A stretch of 64,000 bases of DNA. It comes from Telopea speciosissima. Taxonomy: Eukaryota > Streptophyta > Magnoliopsida > Proteales > Proteaceae. Positions within the stretch are counted from its first letter, which is position 1. Every line of letters begins with the position of its first letter. The position numbers and the translations under genes were made by a program. The notes beneath the pieces are model-generated. The model saw only the letters and a program-made list of their open reading frames with translations. It made no database searches and was not told where the DNA came from. Positions 11,177 to 23,030 of this stretch are shown here, piece after piece. The DNA is taken from contig NC_057925.1 in assembly GCF_018873765.1 (NCBI RefSeq), forward strand, positions 3,302,927 to 3,366,926, written 5' to 3'.

Positions 11177-13477
11177 CTTATCCTAATTTGGGCTAAACCT
11201 AAACTGGCTTAGTTCTAGTGTGAACGGGCCTAACATTTGTGGGCTTAATAAATTATTATTTCAACTTAATAAAATAATATTATTTTAAAGGATTTATGTT
11301 TGGACGATTTTTATAGACTATGTAAATTTGATTTGAGTTTTGGATTAGAGGATTAAGGTGATGTGGCAGTCTCCCATTGGTTGGAGACTTAGCACTAAGA
11401 GAATATTTTCTTTAAGGATAAGAGAAAATCTCCATGGAATAGAATCCTATCAAAATAAGGAAGTTAAGTTAGATTAAAACTATCAAATCTGATTTTTAAT
11501 TAAAAACTCTAAGTTAAAGATTCCTTTTGAAATAATTTTAGTGGAGGAAAGCAAATTAGACTTGGAATAGAATTTTAGAAAGAATCATAAAAGGATTTGA
11601 ATTATTAAAGAGTTTTAAATCATGAGAATGGAGCTCCCTTTTCCCCTAGCAAAAAACGTGAGAGAGAGAGAGAGAGAGAAAAATCGTGGAAGAGGAACAA
11701 GAAGAAAGGAAGAAAAAGAAAAAGGGAAGAAGGAAAAGAGAAAAAAGAAAAGAAGAAAGGAAGGAAAAGAGAGGAGGAAGAAGAGGAAGAAGAGAACGAG
11801 AAAAGGATCAGAGTTATTGCCTCGCCTCTATTCCTGGACCTGTAGTTGCAGCGTGATTATCATCCTCCATTAGAGTATTTTCAAAGCTTCGTTAGGAAAT
11901 CCGATTTGTGAAGCAAATGGTGAGTTGATTCTATCCCGTACAGATTGACCTTTCCCTATTTGAAAGACCATAACTCACTCAATACAGATCGAAATCGAGT
12001 GATTCCAACTCTGTTAGTCAATAGACACTAAAATCTACAAATTTTACAAAAATAGACGTCTTCCAATTCTGACTCTAAGTGGATCAAAAGTCAAGTTGAA
12101 GTTGAGTAAGGAATTCTGGAATTTTCAAATTTCAGGAGAAGTACACATTGATTAATTCGACAAATCGGTAAGTGCACTTTATGATTCCATGCTTGTAGTC
12201 TAAATTCATTTTCGATCATCTATTTGATTTATTCTCCAATGATCTACGCTTTACTTGATGTATTCCCCAATGATCTATGGTCTATTTGATTTGAACTCTA
12301 ATGAAACTATGTCTATTTCATTTGGTCTATGATGATCTATTCTATCAAAATACTGATCTTATGGTTTTATATGATATATCTTAAGCCAATCTATGATCTA
12401 TTCTAATCGAAATCGGTTGATTTGGTGAGCCTATCTTTCGGTTATTTACTATAATGATTTTATATGGTGAATATCATGTCATGATTTAAATTCCTATAGC
12501 AATATTAGTATTGTGATTTATTTTCATGCATATGTTTAAAGGGAGAATTTTTATGAAATTACATTGCATATTATTTTGTGAGTTGGGGATTATGTTCTCC
12601 TATATTTTATATGGAAAAAAGAATTATTGGTATCTACCGGAATGGGTAATGTCATATTGTTTAAGGTTGTATCACGTTACAGGCCGTATTACGTTACGGG
12701 GCAATATGTCACACTCTCGTAGGTTGTACCAAAAATATTTTAAATGAAAGGTTTAGAATGGAATCTGAAAATGGTTAGGAGTTGTATCACGTTACAGGCC
12801 GTATCACGTTACGGGGCCATATTTCATGTTCACCAAGAATTTATTTGAAAATGTTCGAGAGAAAATTATTTTATTGCATATACATAGCAGTACCTCATCT
12901 TGTTTATAATCTTCTATTGTATTATTACCATGATTTTCATCTAATTTTGACTGCTGTTATTCCTCGATTTGTGTCTCTGATTTGGAATACTCGAATGGGT
13001 ATTATGTTGTGTACTTGCTAAGCTTTTTCCCGAAAGCTTACCCTTTACAAATTTCAGATAATGAGCCCTTAGAACCTAGAGTCGCACTTGGTGGATGGGC
13101 GACCGAAGAAGTGGAGCGACGTGATGATAATGATGGATCTTACTATATTTGCTGTTAGAGGATATCAATGATTTTATTAGGTTGAAATTTCGGGAATAAT
13201 GAATTAATTTGAGACTTTTTGGGAAGATTTGTAACAAGGTGTAAATTTAAAGTTTTAAAGATGATTGTAAACAAGATAGATATTGTTGGATTAATTAAAG
13301 ACTTCCGCTGTGTTTTATTTTTTTTAGAATGATTATGATTAGGTACGCTGCCATTGTAATTTGAGGCTACGACGATTTTTATTTGGTTCACACTCCGGTT
13401 ACTTTTCGTTAAGACTATCGATCTTGTGGACCATTAACGACCTAAACCCCTTGACGGATTCGGGTGGGGGCGTTACA
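11177..13477 (+). repeat. 3' LTR of the gypsy-derived element, right part
   Basis: Collinear with 668-2966 of the 5' LTR, including the purine tract (about 11658-11810) and the TATCACGTTACAGGCC repeats (about 12670 and 12787). It ends GTTACA at 13477, followed by the target duplication CTTGG. Confidence 0.9.
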
Positions 13478-13482
13478 CTTGG

Positions 13483-14202
13483 CCCCCTTACAACCTTATA
13501 TAAAAGACTCAAAATTAGACTCCTACGCTAAAAAGGAAAGGTCTAACCCAATCCTTAACCTATTAGCTAACTTAAATTGAATAGGAAACTGAAATAGACT
13601 CAAAATAGAGTCCTAATCCAGCCCAACTAAACAACTAAAAGAAAAACTAATAAAACCACTTAAATTGAACTATTGGTTGAACCGGTTCAATTTAAAACAC
13701 CAAATAAAAAGCCAAGTATGGAAATAAAACTAAGTATGGGAGCATATCCCGTATGCAACCTATTTACCCATATTTTAGGCCCATAAAAGTGGCCTATTAC
13801 ATTAGAAACCCATGGGATCAAAGGCCCAACATGTATGTAACCCAACCCTAGACTTATTCCTAATAAAAGAAGCCCAATTTGGTGATAAATCTGCATCAAA
13901 AAGCCTTATCCTCTCCGACAGTTTTAGTAATCCCAAAGCATCTATTTCTATATGATTATTTACACCTAATGTGTCAGGAAACATCATAACACTGGTCGCA
14001 GTTGGGAGTTGGGACACCAGTGCAGTCGGACTTGCAGGGATCAAAAACAAACTTTATGTGTTCTAATCAGTGCAAGTGCATATGCAATTTGTATGTTTTC
14101 TTTAGGGGCTACGTATGTTTATCTGCCTCCATGATTAGGAGCATGGTCTACTATGTCTTATGCATGTAATATATATTGCTGATTTTATGCATTGGCATGC
14201 AG
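13483..14202. other. Old repeat-like spacer upstream of the MTP5-like exons
   Basis: AT-rich sequence without coding potential. The reading TTTTATATAAGG on the minus strand near 13500, and a run of CCTAAT/AACTAA-type sequence, look like decayed LTR material. The outer gypsy-derived element landed in it. In gene terms it is probably part of an intron of the MTP5-like gene, because the exon at 14203 starts in mid-codon. Confidence 0.4.
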
Positions 14203-14293
14203 TTTACAGGAAAGCTGAAGACATGAATTACCACTCTGTATGTTTACATGTTCTTGCAGATTCCATCCGTAGGTATGTCTCTCTCTGTCTCTG

Positions 14294-14330
<37 letters not shown>

Positions 14331-17300
14331 CGGGGAAGTCAAGGTGTACAGATAAAGCCAAAGCATTTGACCTGGCTTAGATGATAACTAAAAAGTTATA
14401 TTAAGCCAAAGCCATTTGTTTTAGCTTCACAAAAACAATGAACTGTCAGCCTTAAATATTCTATTAATTTATTATTTTTTATTTTTCTAAATGCCCCATT
14501 CACGGTGATTCCTCTCCCAAGTCAGCATTATGATGTAACATTACTAAACTAAAAGGATTTTATGCCAATCTGTTGCTTTCTTCTTTTGTGGGTACTGAAC
14601 AGTGATGCGGCCATTGCCCCTTTGTCCTTGCAGCTGTCTTGGCTCTTCTGCCAAGGGCAGTGTTTGTTGCTGCCCAAATTTTTGGACATGTTGTCCAAAT
14701 CTTCATCTAATCATGGTTTGATTTTCTAAACAATCAGACATTGCCATTTGTATCCGAATAATGCTAGTCAGAATGACAAAATGACCTGACTGTGTGACCA
14801 AAATGTTCGACACAGCCAAAAAGACTATTGCTTTTTTTCATTTCTATTTTGAGAAAATACGTCTTAACTTGGTATACATCAATTGTCTTCAGTGCAGGTT
14901 TGGTGCTGGCATCCTGGCTTTTGACCCTTGGGTAATTTCTTTTCTTTCCTTATTATCACCATTTCTTTCCTCCTCTTTGTAGCATGAATGGTTCATTTAT
15001 TTGATAAGTTAAACATTCATAAGATGGTTTCTGACATGTTTCTAAGCATCTAAGGTCACTAGGTAATAGAAACACAAAGAAAATCAGATTCAAGAGATTT
15101 TGTAAAATCAGGAAGTCAGAAACTCAGATCTGGATATCAAGCTGGTCCAGTACTCTACTGATGAAGAAAAAGGATACTAAAGTCTGAGACTAATTCGATG
15201 GATAGATTCCAAGTTACTGAAGAATCCTACTTGAGGTAGGAAAGCTGAAGAACCAGAATTGATTGCAAGGTTTAGTAATCTCAGATCAACAATAAACAGT
15301 ACTCACAATAACCAAATAACAGCAGAACAGGGAATCGAAATCAGAACTTGAATCAGAATCTTAAAACTGGGTTTTCAGAACTAATAGGTTAAATAGTGTA
15401 AGCTGATACAGAACTACAACCTAGACGGATGGGAATGGGAGAAAACTAAACCGGCAATAGATTCAGTAGTTAACTTCTATCGCTGGTCAGGGAGCTTTAT
15501 TTATAGATGACTAAAACAATGTTAGGAAATAAGGAAAGATAAACTAAAGAAAGGAAACTACCACCTAGACAACAAGTACTAACTAGGACTATTACTAACT
15601 AAACAACCCAGCTACCACCACCAACTCCTATAGGACCACTGAACTTAACAAATAGGATTCTAAGAAATTAGTGATAAGAGCTGATTTTGAAACCTGCAAT
15701 AACTTATGCCTGAAACTGATGGACAGATTTGGGAATTCAGTTTCAGAACTAAAGATATTAGAAAATCCTAGTTGAAGAAAGATTCTCAGAAAACAGTGAG
15801 ACAGATTGGATATTTAACAGCAAAACAGTAGCAGAACTCTGGGCAGATTGATAAATAACCCACAGGATCTCAGATTAAACAATCAGATTTTGATTGATAA
15901 AGCATGTGCATGAAAGAAAAGGAGTTTCTGTACTGTCCTGATTCGATGGATGGAAAAGAGAGTAAGAATTCTTCACAATTTGGATTTAATACCCTTCAAA
16001 TCCCTTGGATCCAAAAAATTGAGATGTTCAATTTTCCTGCAGATGATGAGTCTGAGCCCTGAGCTTGATTTGTTTAATTTGGACCGAGTAATTGCACTTA
16101 GTGTTCAGGAAGGACCACTGGCAATAGATTCTTAAACACAACCTCAATTGTGAGAAAGATTTTGGGTTGAAGCTCTTTGGATCCAATGGCAATGCTACTT
16201 TATTTTCTGTGGATGTAATCATAAGTGGGCTAGATCTGAGCCCCAATAAGCATGCTAATATTGTTCTAGGAGGGAGAAACATCCACCCAATTGCAAGTGA
16301 TTACTTTACTAAAAAGGGCCTACCCAGTGCACAAGGCTCCCGCCAGTGTGGGGTCTGGGGAGGGTCATAATGTACACAGCCTTACCCCTGCTTTTGCAGA
16401 GAGGCTGTTTCCAGATTATTTTACTCATGGCCCACAAATGCCCTTATTTTTCCCTCACAGAATTCCTCAATCGACAGTATCTCAGTCTTGAAAATTCTCT
16501 GGGCACAGTTCAGGTGAGGAGCCACTTTTTTGTGGTCCTACTGGAGGAGAAAGGGTTTTATGTGAACTCTCAGCACAGGCCATAATCTCATTGTGGTAAA
16601 TCTGCATCTGAAGATCCACTGGCAAGCAGCAATGGCAATAGATCTTCTCAGGCTGCTCCATTAGTAACCCCTTCCCAGAAATTCTCACATCTGATTATTC
16701 TAGTGCTCACACCAACTCACTGGCATCATCCAAGTACCCTATCAACCAGTCAATGCACCAAGAGTTGATATTATTGAAGTTTGAGAGAATTCTTCTAATC
16801 TATGTGACAAGAACGGAGACAAGGATGTCAGTTTATGTCATGGACAGTGGGTTTCCAATTGAGAACCTGCAATGAAAAGGCTGTAGGCCTCTATTGAAGC
16901 CAAAAGTGCGCACTCAGTTAGTAATTAAAAAATTATCTCTTTGTGGGCTTACTCACACAAGGATTGTTGGAAACCATTTAATTTGTTTGGCCATCATTCT
17001 AAAGAAATTACTCCCTTCTGTTTAGTATTTTTGAACTTGTCCATATTGATTTTGAAGAGTTTTATATTTATCATTTCAGGGTTAAGAACGCTGAAGTACT
17101 GTGCTTGGGACTGGTTTCAGCTACAGTGTTTATTCTTGTCATGCCTCTATTTAGAACAACTGGTGGAATTCTACTCCAAATGGCTCCGCCAAAGATACCC
17201 TCTTCAGCTTTGAGCAAATGCTGGAGACAAGTAATAATATTTCCTTCCATTTCATTTCTTCAATGTCTCTTTAAGTAGGTTCTTGTTTGTTGGTTTTATA

Positions 17301-18130
17301 TAACAGATATCATATTTGTTAGATTTGCACCCTTGAAGATGTACTGGAAATCTCCCAAGCTCGTTTTTGGGAATTGGTTCCTGGTCATGTTGTTGGTTCT
17401 CTCTCAATACAGGTAAAAGTACTGCAGAAATTGGCACTGAAGCCATGATTGTTCTTTTTGCCATTTATTTAATGTTCTGATTATAATGCTAAGGGATCAT
17501 GTCATGGTTTTAATGGTCATGGTGTCACTGTTACCTTCTAAATGGTAGCTGTTATTCCATTGTTATTTTATTATTACTTTTTTCAAGGGGGGGGGGGGGG
17601 TTGTTGGGTTTACAAGTAAACTGATCCTACACTACATTACACCATAGAGGGGATAGGTTACAAGAAGGGGAAGGGGGGGGGGTCGGGGAAATCAGGGAGC
17701 GCGTTTTGCACAAAATGAAGAGTAGTTGAGTTGATCCCTGACCTTGTGGGAGGACCCCGAACCAACTTGCAAGGTACCCCTACCAATTGCGATAGAAGTG
17801 ATATTATTTTAAAATTATTTCTTACCTTTTGTTGATGCAATTCCATTTTCTCATATTGTAAAAAAAATATTAAAAGCAAATGGTCAGGAAAGGGCACCAT
17901 TCTAAACTTGTACTACTTATTTTAAATCTTGCCTCTTCTTGGTGGGCGGAATGATGTCATTCTTTTGGTAGCTTGTTCCTCATGAATTATAGATCAGGTT
18001 GTTTGATTTAAGTGTATGATATTAACAGGTGAAGAAGGAAGCAGATGATCATCCAATACTAAGGTTTGTCCATGGGTTGTACCATGACTTGGGTGTGCAG
18101 GACTTGGCAGTTCAAACTGATAATGCCTGA
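14203..18130 (+). CDS. MTP5-like cation-efflux (CDF) transporter, last five exons
   Basis: Five exons can be traced with proper GT-AG borders and continuous phase: 14203-14272, 14893-14931, 17080-17230, 17323-17412 and 18029-18130 (stop TGA). Joined, they encode about 150 residues including YRKAEDMNYHSVCLHVLADS, a membrane segment with LVLASWLLTLG, NAEVLCLGLVSATVFILVMP, KCWRQ, ARFWELVPGHVVGSL and YHDLGVQDLAVQ. This matches the C-terminal half of plant MTP5-type metal tolerance proteins, Zn transporters of the Golgi/secretory path that in Arabidopsis work with MTP12 (family knowledge). The exons carry no lesion. The N-terminal exons with the first metal-site membrane helices are not in the window; a large upstream intron holding the 13 kb nested retrotransposon is one explanation, a 5'-truncated gene the other. 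Confidence 0.82.
14279..14328. repeat. (CT)n microsatellite
   Basis: A CT run just 3' of the donor site of the first visible MTP5-like exon. It lies within the intron. Confidence 0.85.
14932..17079. other. Large intron of the MTP5-like gene, repeat-filled
   Basis: 2.1 kb between the 39 bp exon and the exon at 17080. From about 15050 to 15950 the sequence has the look of an inserted LTR on the minus strand, with a TATA-like CTATAAATAAAG (complement of 15500-15512). An Au-like SINE fragment lies at 16314-16412. Short ORFs here have no recognisable domain. I see no further exon. Confidence 0.5.
16314..16412 (-). mobile_element. Au-like SINE fragment
   Basis: The stretch contains CCAGTGCACAAGGCTCCCGC, GGGGTCTGGGGAGGGTCATA, ATGTACACAGCCTTACCCC and GAGAGGCTGTTTCC in order. 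This is the conserved body of the plant Au SINE family as I know it. The tRNA-related promoter half would be on the right and is missing, so the copy is 5'-truncated. It sits in an intron of the MTP5-like gene. Confidence 0.7.
17413..18028. other. Last intron of the MTP5-like gene with poly-G tracts
   Basis: It holds a 14 bp G run near 17587-17600 and a G-rich stretch near 17668-17682. Between and after them is a GC-richer 200 bp block that looks like a small inserted repeat. No exon is seen. Confidence 0.45.
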
Positions 18131-18967
18131 GCATCTTCCTCCTCTTCCTTGTTCTGGTTTGCTGGATGCGGGTAAAGGAAGGCTTATGATTCAAATGAGA
18201 AATCTAGATTCTCCTCACACTGTAAACAAAAAGAAAATGTATTAGTAATAATATTAAAAAATGATGGATGTTTGGGAGATATATTTAGTATATTATTAAA
18301 GAATATGATTTAAGATCACAACAATGTGGAGATGTGCATTGGTTTTGTTTTCCGTTTCCTCATTTGGTATAGCATTTAGTGATTTTAGATTTAATCCATA
18401 ATCCAGGCTCAGTTGCTCAGAAATTTTGGTGTCACTTAGATTAGTGCTGGATTCCATGCTATATGACTGCTGCAGGAAAGTTTCTGCACTGTAATCCAAA
18501 TTCATCCAATAATCCCTTCTCTACTCTGTTTATTTGCTTCCCAGTGATTTAAAACGTGTGAAAAACTGCCCTAGATTTCAATTTCTAAGGTACTAATCGA
18601 GAAACATATTTATTTATTAACAAAAGATCAGTGGGTACCTTAACCTTAGATTTCAAGATTTCCATCTTGGGATATTTTCATACTACTATACATAGTTCTA
18701 GTCCCTCCAAGTTATTGGGGATATCTTGTGGTATATTGATGCACTCTCATATGAGAACTAAACCGACACCATTAGATCCACGGTATTTTATCTGGCCAAT
18801 CAGATAAGATATCTGTCTCTAGGAGAAAAATGAGAATGGAATCTGGAGTACAATAATTCTTTTTTGGTAGGCCTCCTAAATTCTCCCAAGTCAACCTGAT
18901 TGTGAATTATCTGCCACTCAGCTCTGAGCTTGAAGTTAGTTTACCTCCATCAGGATATGGACCCGTA
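18131..18967. other. Spacer between MTP5-like gene and kinase pseudogene
   Basis: 3' flank of the MTP5-like gene, AT-rich, no coding signal. I see no clear repeat in it. Confidence 0.4.
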
Positions 18968-20057
18968 TCACTGCTGATAGAAGCAAAATTTTGAATGGGA
19001 CAATATAAAAGCATATTTCTTCCTGGCTGGAAATGGAACTAGTGGTGTTGTTTCACTCCTAGAACTTGCAAGGCAATTTTCATGAAGGGCCTCTCGTAAG
19101 AGTTTGGATGCACACATTGCATTTGCACCTTGTTGAAGTTCATGTGCAGGTGGGGAGTCTACAGAATGGAGGATATTGTCTATCCCACACAATTCCCATA
19201 CTATTGACAATGTTAACACAGCAATGTGTGAACACAGTGCGAGCCATGTCTATCTCTTTTGCAGAGTAGTATGTTTTTTCCATCTGGATGGAGGATTCAA
19301 AGTTCCCAGTAGATAATCTAACTCTGAATAAAACATTACATTGCTGGCTGTAACATCATGGTGCAACACTCTGCTTCTGATACCCATCATGAAGGCAACC
19401 AGATCACAGGACACCCCACAAATTATCTTGTACCTTCTTTCCCAACTCAATATGAACTGTTCACTCAGGTACCCATCAGAAAATATATGCTTTTCTAAGC
19501 TTTTCTTTTGCATGAATTCGTATACTAGAAGGAGCTTTTACTCTTGTTGAAGCCATTAATTTTATGAGGTTCTTGTGTTAGAGATGACTGATTTTTGTCA
19601 CCTCTGCCGTAAACTCTTGCTTTCCTTGATCTAAATTCTTTTATACTCATTTTACAGCTACCTCCATGTTTATCTCTATAAAGTAACCCCTTGTAGACAG
19701 TTCCAGAACCTCCTTTCCCGAGCATGTTCTTGTTGCAGAAATTTTTGGTCACAGATTCGAGTTCTTTCAGACCAAACTTTCGGGGTGCCGTGGTTTTACT
19801 ATCAAATTCTTGCTCCATGGTGGAATCTGTGGCTTTCTTCTTTGGTAGTTTTCTTCCATCATCCAAACCCATAAAGGGTTAACAAAACAATTGTGTTCTA
19901 TGTTTTTGCTGGTGAAATGTCTTGTTCTTACACAGTTGTGCTTGGTGAGGTATCTAGTGGAATCTGAGAATCCCACATAAACATCCTCAGGGAGATGATC
20001 TGAGGGATTAAGCCGCAATGAAATTAACAGTCTCATGAGTATAGTTCTATTAATCAT
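18968..20057 (-). pseudogene. L-type lectin receptor kinase pseudogene
   Basis: Reading the minus strand from 20057, the end of a legume-lectin domain appears (SDHLPEDVYVGFSDSTRY, HNCVRTRHFTSKN). Then come a kinase N-lobe (KFGLKELESVTKNF, MLGKGGSGTVYKGLL), LLLVYEFMQKKSLEKHIF, WERRYKIICGV, a damaged catalytic loop (VLHHDVTASNVMF where HRDIKASN is usual) and the end of the kinase (CVHPNSYERPFMKIALQVL). The membrane segment between lectin and kinase, most of the lectin domain, the C-helix region and the activation segment are missing, and the pieces are in different frames. Active relatives are plasma-membrane receptors in immunity and development. This copy cannot work. Confidence 0.85.
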
Positions 20058-20688
20058 TATGACGAAGTCATCGATTCTTCTTGATTTTCTGTCATAAAAT
20101 CCGTCGATTGGGAGGCTACCCTTGACTCAACTCTCTCTAGGCAACTCTTGGACTTAAACTACTATGATTGATGAATTGGAGCGCGACCCATTACATGTCT
20201 ATGCCTTCCTCCATACCATAGTATTGCCTACTTTGGAAATTTCTTATTGACATATGAGAGTACACCAATAAGAAGAGACAGATAAAGAGAGAGAGGATGC
20301 TAGTGTACCCTTCACAGTTGGCTTGAAGAACCAACTGTAGTGGAAAATTGCTTCCTAGCTAGCAACTCGACTCTAATGTCTCTCCATCCAATCTTTTCTT
20401 ATCTACAATCACATGTTTATTGCTTTAATGTATCTTGGCACTTGTTCTCAACATCGAATTTCCTTATAATTGGAAGGTAGGAAACAGAAGTATATTCTCC
20501 AAAACTACCTTAAACCACTTGGAAAAACCTATCAGTACTGGCAAAACAAGAAAAGAAGCTTCCGTATTCTCCATCGATTTAAAACAACGATTAAGAGTTT
20601 TTAGCATCAACCAACCAAGTGAGTGTACAATAGTAGGTCTATTTTCAGTAGTACATGTAGGGGTTGGCGTAGAAATCTCAAATTTTCT
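20058..20688. other. Spacer, no gene seen
   Basis: It may hold a little more of the decayed lectin domain at its left end. The ORF at 20435-20755 runs into the foldback element and has no domain, so I do not call it. Confidence 0.35.
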
Positions 20689-20698
20689 GTCCAAACCC

Positions 20699-20885
20699 GA
20701 ATCGTTATCACCTCCAAGTCCTGTCCGCTCCAATTCCCTCCAATCCCTCATATAGGAGCAATAATGACTACCTTACCCATTGCCCAAACACACTGCCCAA
20801 GGTGGGGTAGGGTGGTCATTTCTACTCCTATGTGAGGGATTGGAGGGAATTGGAGGGGGCAGCGAATTGAAGGTGATAAAAATTA
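20699..20885. mobile_element. Foldback MITE, family A, copy 1
   Basis: 187 bp. Its ends are inverted repeats (GAATCGTTATCACCTCCAA and the complement of TTGAAGGTGATAAAAATTA). The arms CTCCAATTCCCTCCAATCCC and GGGATTGGAGGGAATTGGAG pair around a GC-richer core with CCCAAACACACTGCCC. It is flanked by the 10 bp direct repeat GTCCAAACCC at 20689-20698 and 20886-20895. Such 9-10 bp duplications are typical of Mutator-like transposases (inference). Confidence 0.85.
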
Positions 20886-20895
20886 GTCCAAACCC

Positions 20896-21628
20896 TCAGT
20901 AGTTGCCGCAACTGCTGTTTCTACCATTTTATTGGACTTTGAAGATTTTATGGGGGGAGTATTCAGACCACGAAGACCCTAGTCCTGCTTTTGGCTTCCA
21001 TTCCCACCATCATATTGACGATAAATCTCCTTGTCAACCAAAAAGAAACTTCACCAATTGGAATTCTAAAAAATTTCTTGAACGAGGTATTTAACCCCAG
21101 AGATGAATAATATAATAACTGTTTATTGGTTTTGTCTCCTATTTTTATCGAAGAATCAGAAAAAAATATATATAAAAAAATTTGTCCACATCTCTTGCGA
21201 GAATGATTTACTAATTATTAGTAGTGAAAGACCAGACTTGTATCACCATTATCCTTTGATAATTTTAAAAATATATTTTCGTATGCTTACCCTTTGCTAG
21301 TAAAGCTTTGACGAGTTCTTTTCTTCTTCCCTTGTGAAAAAAAAATCCACAACAACCATCAAAACTGCTTTCTCTCCAGAAAGATTTATTGGTTTTTAAG
21401 TTAGCATAGAAGTGAACAAGAAATTTCTTTACTTGTCTAATTTCTAAAGAATCAAGATACCCATTTGTTTAGGTATAAATAGTGACAATATATATGTTTT
21501 TCCACCATTAGTGGGTCTGATTGGGATTGTTCAAGCAATTCACTTAATCATTGATCTCTTGCCAATTGAATTTGAATAGTTTTTATTGAGATGAGATGGG
21601 TGAACCAGTCCTTGGATGTCCAGTCATT
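20896..21628. other. Spacer, no gene seen
   Basis: AT-rich, with no recognisable coding or structural feature. Confidence 0.35.
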
Positions 21629-21808
21629 CCAATATTTAAAAATTGCAAGAGGGAGCACTTTCTCAGGGGCAGATATTACACTTTGCTTCTTGACAGATTC
21701 ATCTCTCTCTCTCTCCTTCCAACACTTAAAAATTGCAAGAGGGACTTGTTTTTTTAGAGGTAGATATTATATCTTTCTTCTTGACAGATTCAAAACTCTT
21801 TCTCTCTC
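21629..21808. repeat. Two tandem 90 bp units
   Basis: Each unit starts CCAAYAYTTAAAAATTGCAA, then AGAGGGA, GGTAGATATTA-like sequence and CTTCTTGACAGATTCA, and ends in a CT-rich run. The second unit starts at 21719. The function is unknown. Confidence 0.8.
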
Positions 21809-22155
21809 TGCAGGCTTCACACTTACTTGCCTAAAGAGAGGGAGACATGTTTTCTAAAACCACATGGAATATTTGATTCTTTATTGGTTTTATCTTAATG
21901 AAGTGACAAGTTGGTGACTTTTTGACTTGGCTTGGTTGTGGACTTAGGCTATGTTTGGATGTCATGAAAAAGATGTCATGAAAAAGACAATTCCAAATGT
22001 GAATGGTAAATCCACTTGACATATTGGTAAAAGGAAAGAGAGAAAAGCCCACTTGACATATTCACTGCCAAGCAATGTATGCTTCTTTATATGGATGGTA
22101 GTTTCCATCCTTACAAGTCAAGTAAAACCAAACAGTCAATAATGAGATTGAGGAG

Positions 22156-22323
22156 GAATAATTATCACCTCCAATTTGCGGGCACCTTCAATTTATTCAA
22201 TTGCTCTAATAGGGGGGAGTGGATCCCATCTTGGGCAGTGTTTTTGGGCAGGGGGTAGGGTGATCATTTCTGCCCCCATATGAGAAATTGGAGGGGGCAA
22301 CGAATTGGAGGGGATAACGATTC
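22156..22323. mobile_element. Foldback MITE, family A, copy 2
   Basis: 168 bp. Ends GAATAATTATCACCTCCAA and the complement TTGGAGGGGATAACGATTC. The core holds GGGCAGTGTTTTTGGGCAGG and GGGTAGGGTGATCATTTC, close to the core of the other copies. It is flanked by the exact 10 bp repeat GATTGAGGAG at 22146-22155 and 22324-22333. Confidence 0.85.
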
Positions 22324-22382
22324 GATTGAGGAGGGAAACATATCTTCATTTCAGTGTTGATGGAGTATGTTTTGTATTAGGA

Positions 22383-23030
22383 GAAAATAGAACCTTGACT
22401 TGACATTTATAGGTTGAACTATTACAAGGAGATTGCAATGGGGAAATAAGTAGTTCTCATCCTCCTGAATTGTTTCATTGAAGTGAAATAAAATAAAACT
22501 TTCATTGGTAAGGTGAAAGTGGACACTGGTGAATTGAGAGAAACGGGTATCGAGGAAGGAAACATTTGGTTGTTTCTTAGGAAATAAGTTGATATAAAAT
22601 AATTGACAAAATCGATATCTATCGGTTTTCTTTTTTTCTTTCTTACGTAATGATGCAAAGGTAAGCAGGTTGCATGATCCATGCCTCTCTCAAAAAGAAT
22701 AAAAAAGTGATTATTTTATTAAAAATTTTATTATACATATTCTTATTAGTTAAAATATAAAAAATAATTTTAATAAATTATTATTTACTAATTGCTATTC
22801 ACAACCACGGAGAAGCATCTATATCTTACTTGCTAACGGTGTGTGTTTTGCACCAAGAGAAAAATGGAACCTTGTCTTGAGATTTTTGGATTGAACTATT
22901 ACAAGGACATTGCATTGAGGAAATAAGTAGTCCCCAATCTCCAAATCTGTTTCATTGAAGTGAAATAAAATAATTTTCATTGGTAAAGTGAAAGTGGAGA
23001 GAAGTAAATTGATTGAAAAAAATGTGTTTG
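22383..23030. repeat. Direct duplication upstream of the first DC1 gene
   Basis: The block 22383-22556 recurs, diverged, at 22857-23030. Shared phrases are TTGAACTATTACAAGGA, GGAAATAAGTAGT, TTTCATTGAAGTGAAATAAA and TTTTCATTGGTAA. An AT-rich block between them has relatives at about 23500, 25840 and 29920, so the whole spacer seems to have been copied with the DC1 genes. Confidence 0.75.

Larger units (their letters stand above)
266..13477 (+). mobile_element. LTR retrotransposon (Ty3/gypsy-derived, non-autonomous) carrying a nested copia
   Basis: The near-identical sequences 266-2966 and 5162-13477 (the latter interrupted) are its two LTRs. The 5 bp target duplication CTTGG is exact at 261-265 and 13478-13482. 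A primer-binding-like TGGTATTAGAGCC follows the 5' LTR at about 2970. A gypsy-style polypurine region precedes the 3' LTR. Without the nested copia the element is about 7.6 kb with only 2.2 kb internal sequence, so most of gag-pol is missing. Large LTRs with small gypsy remnants resemble Del/Tekay-type derivatives (inference). LTR divergence looks around 1% by eye, so insertion is fairly recent. Confidence 0.88.

Noticed and set aside
20435-20755. 106-residue ORF
   Set aside because: It ends in the foldback element and matches no domain.
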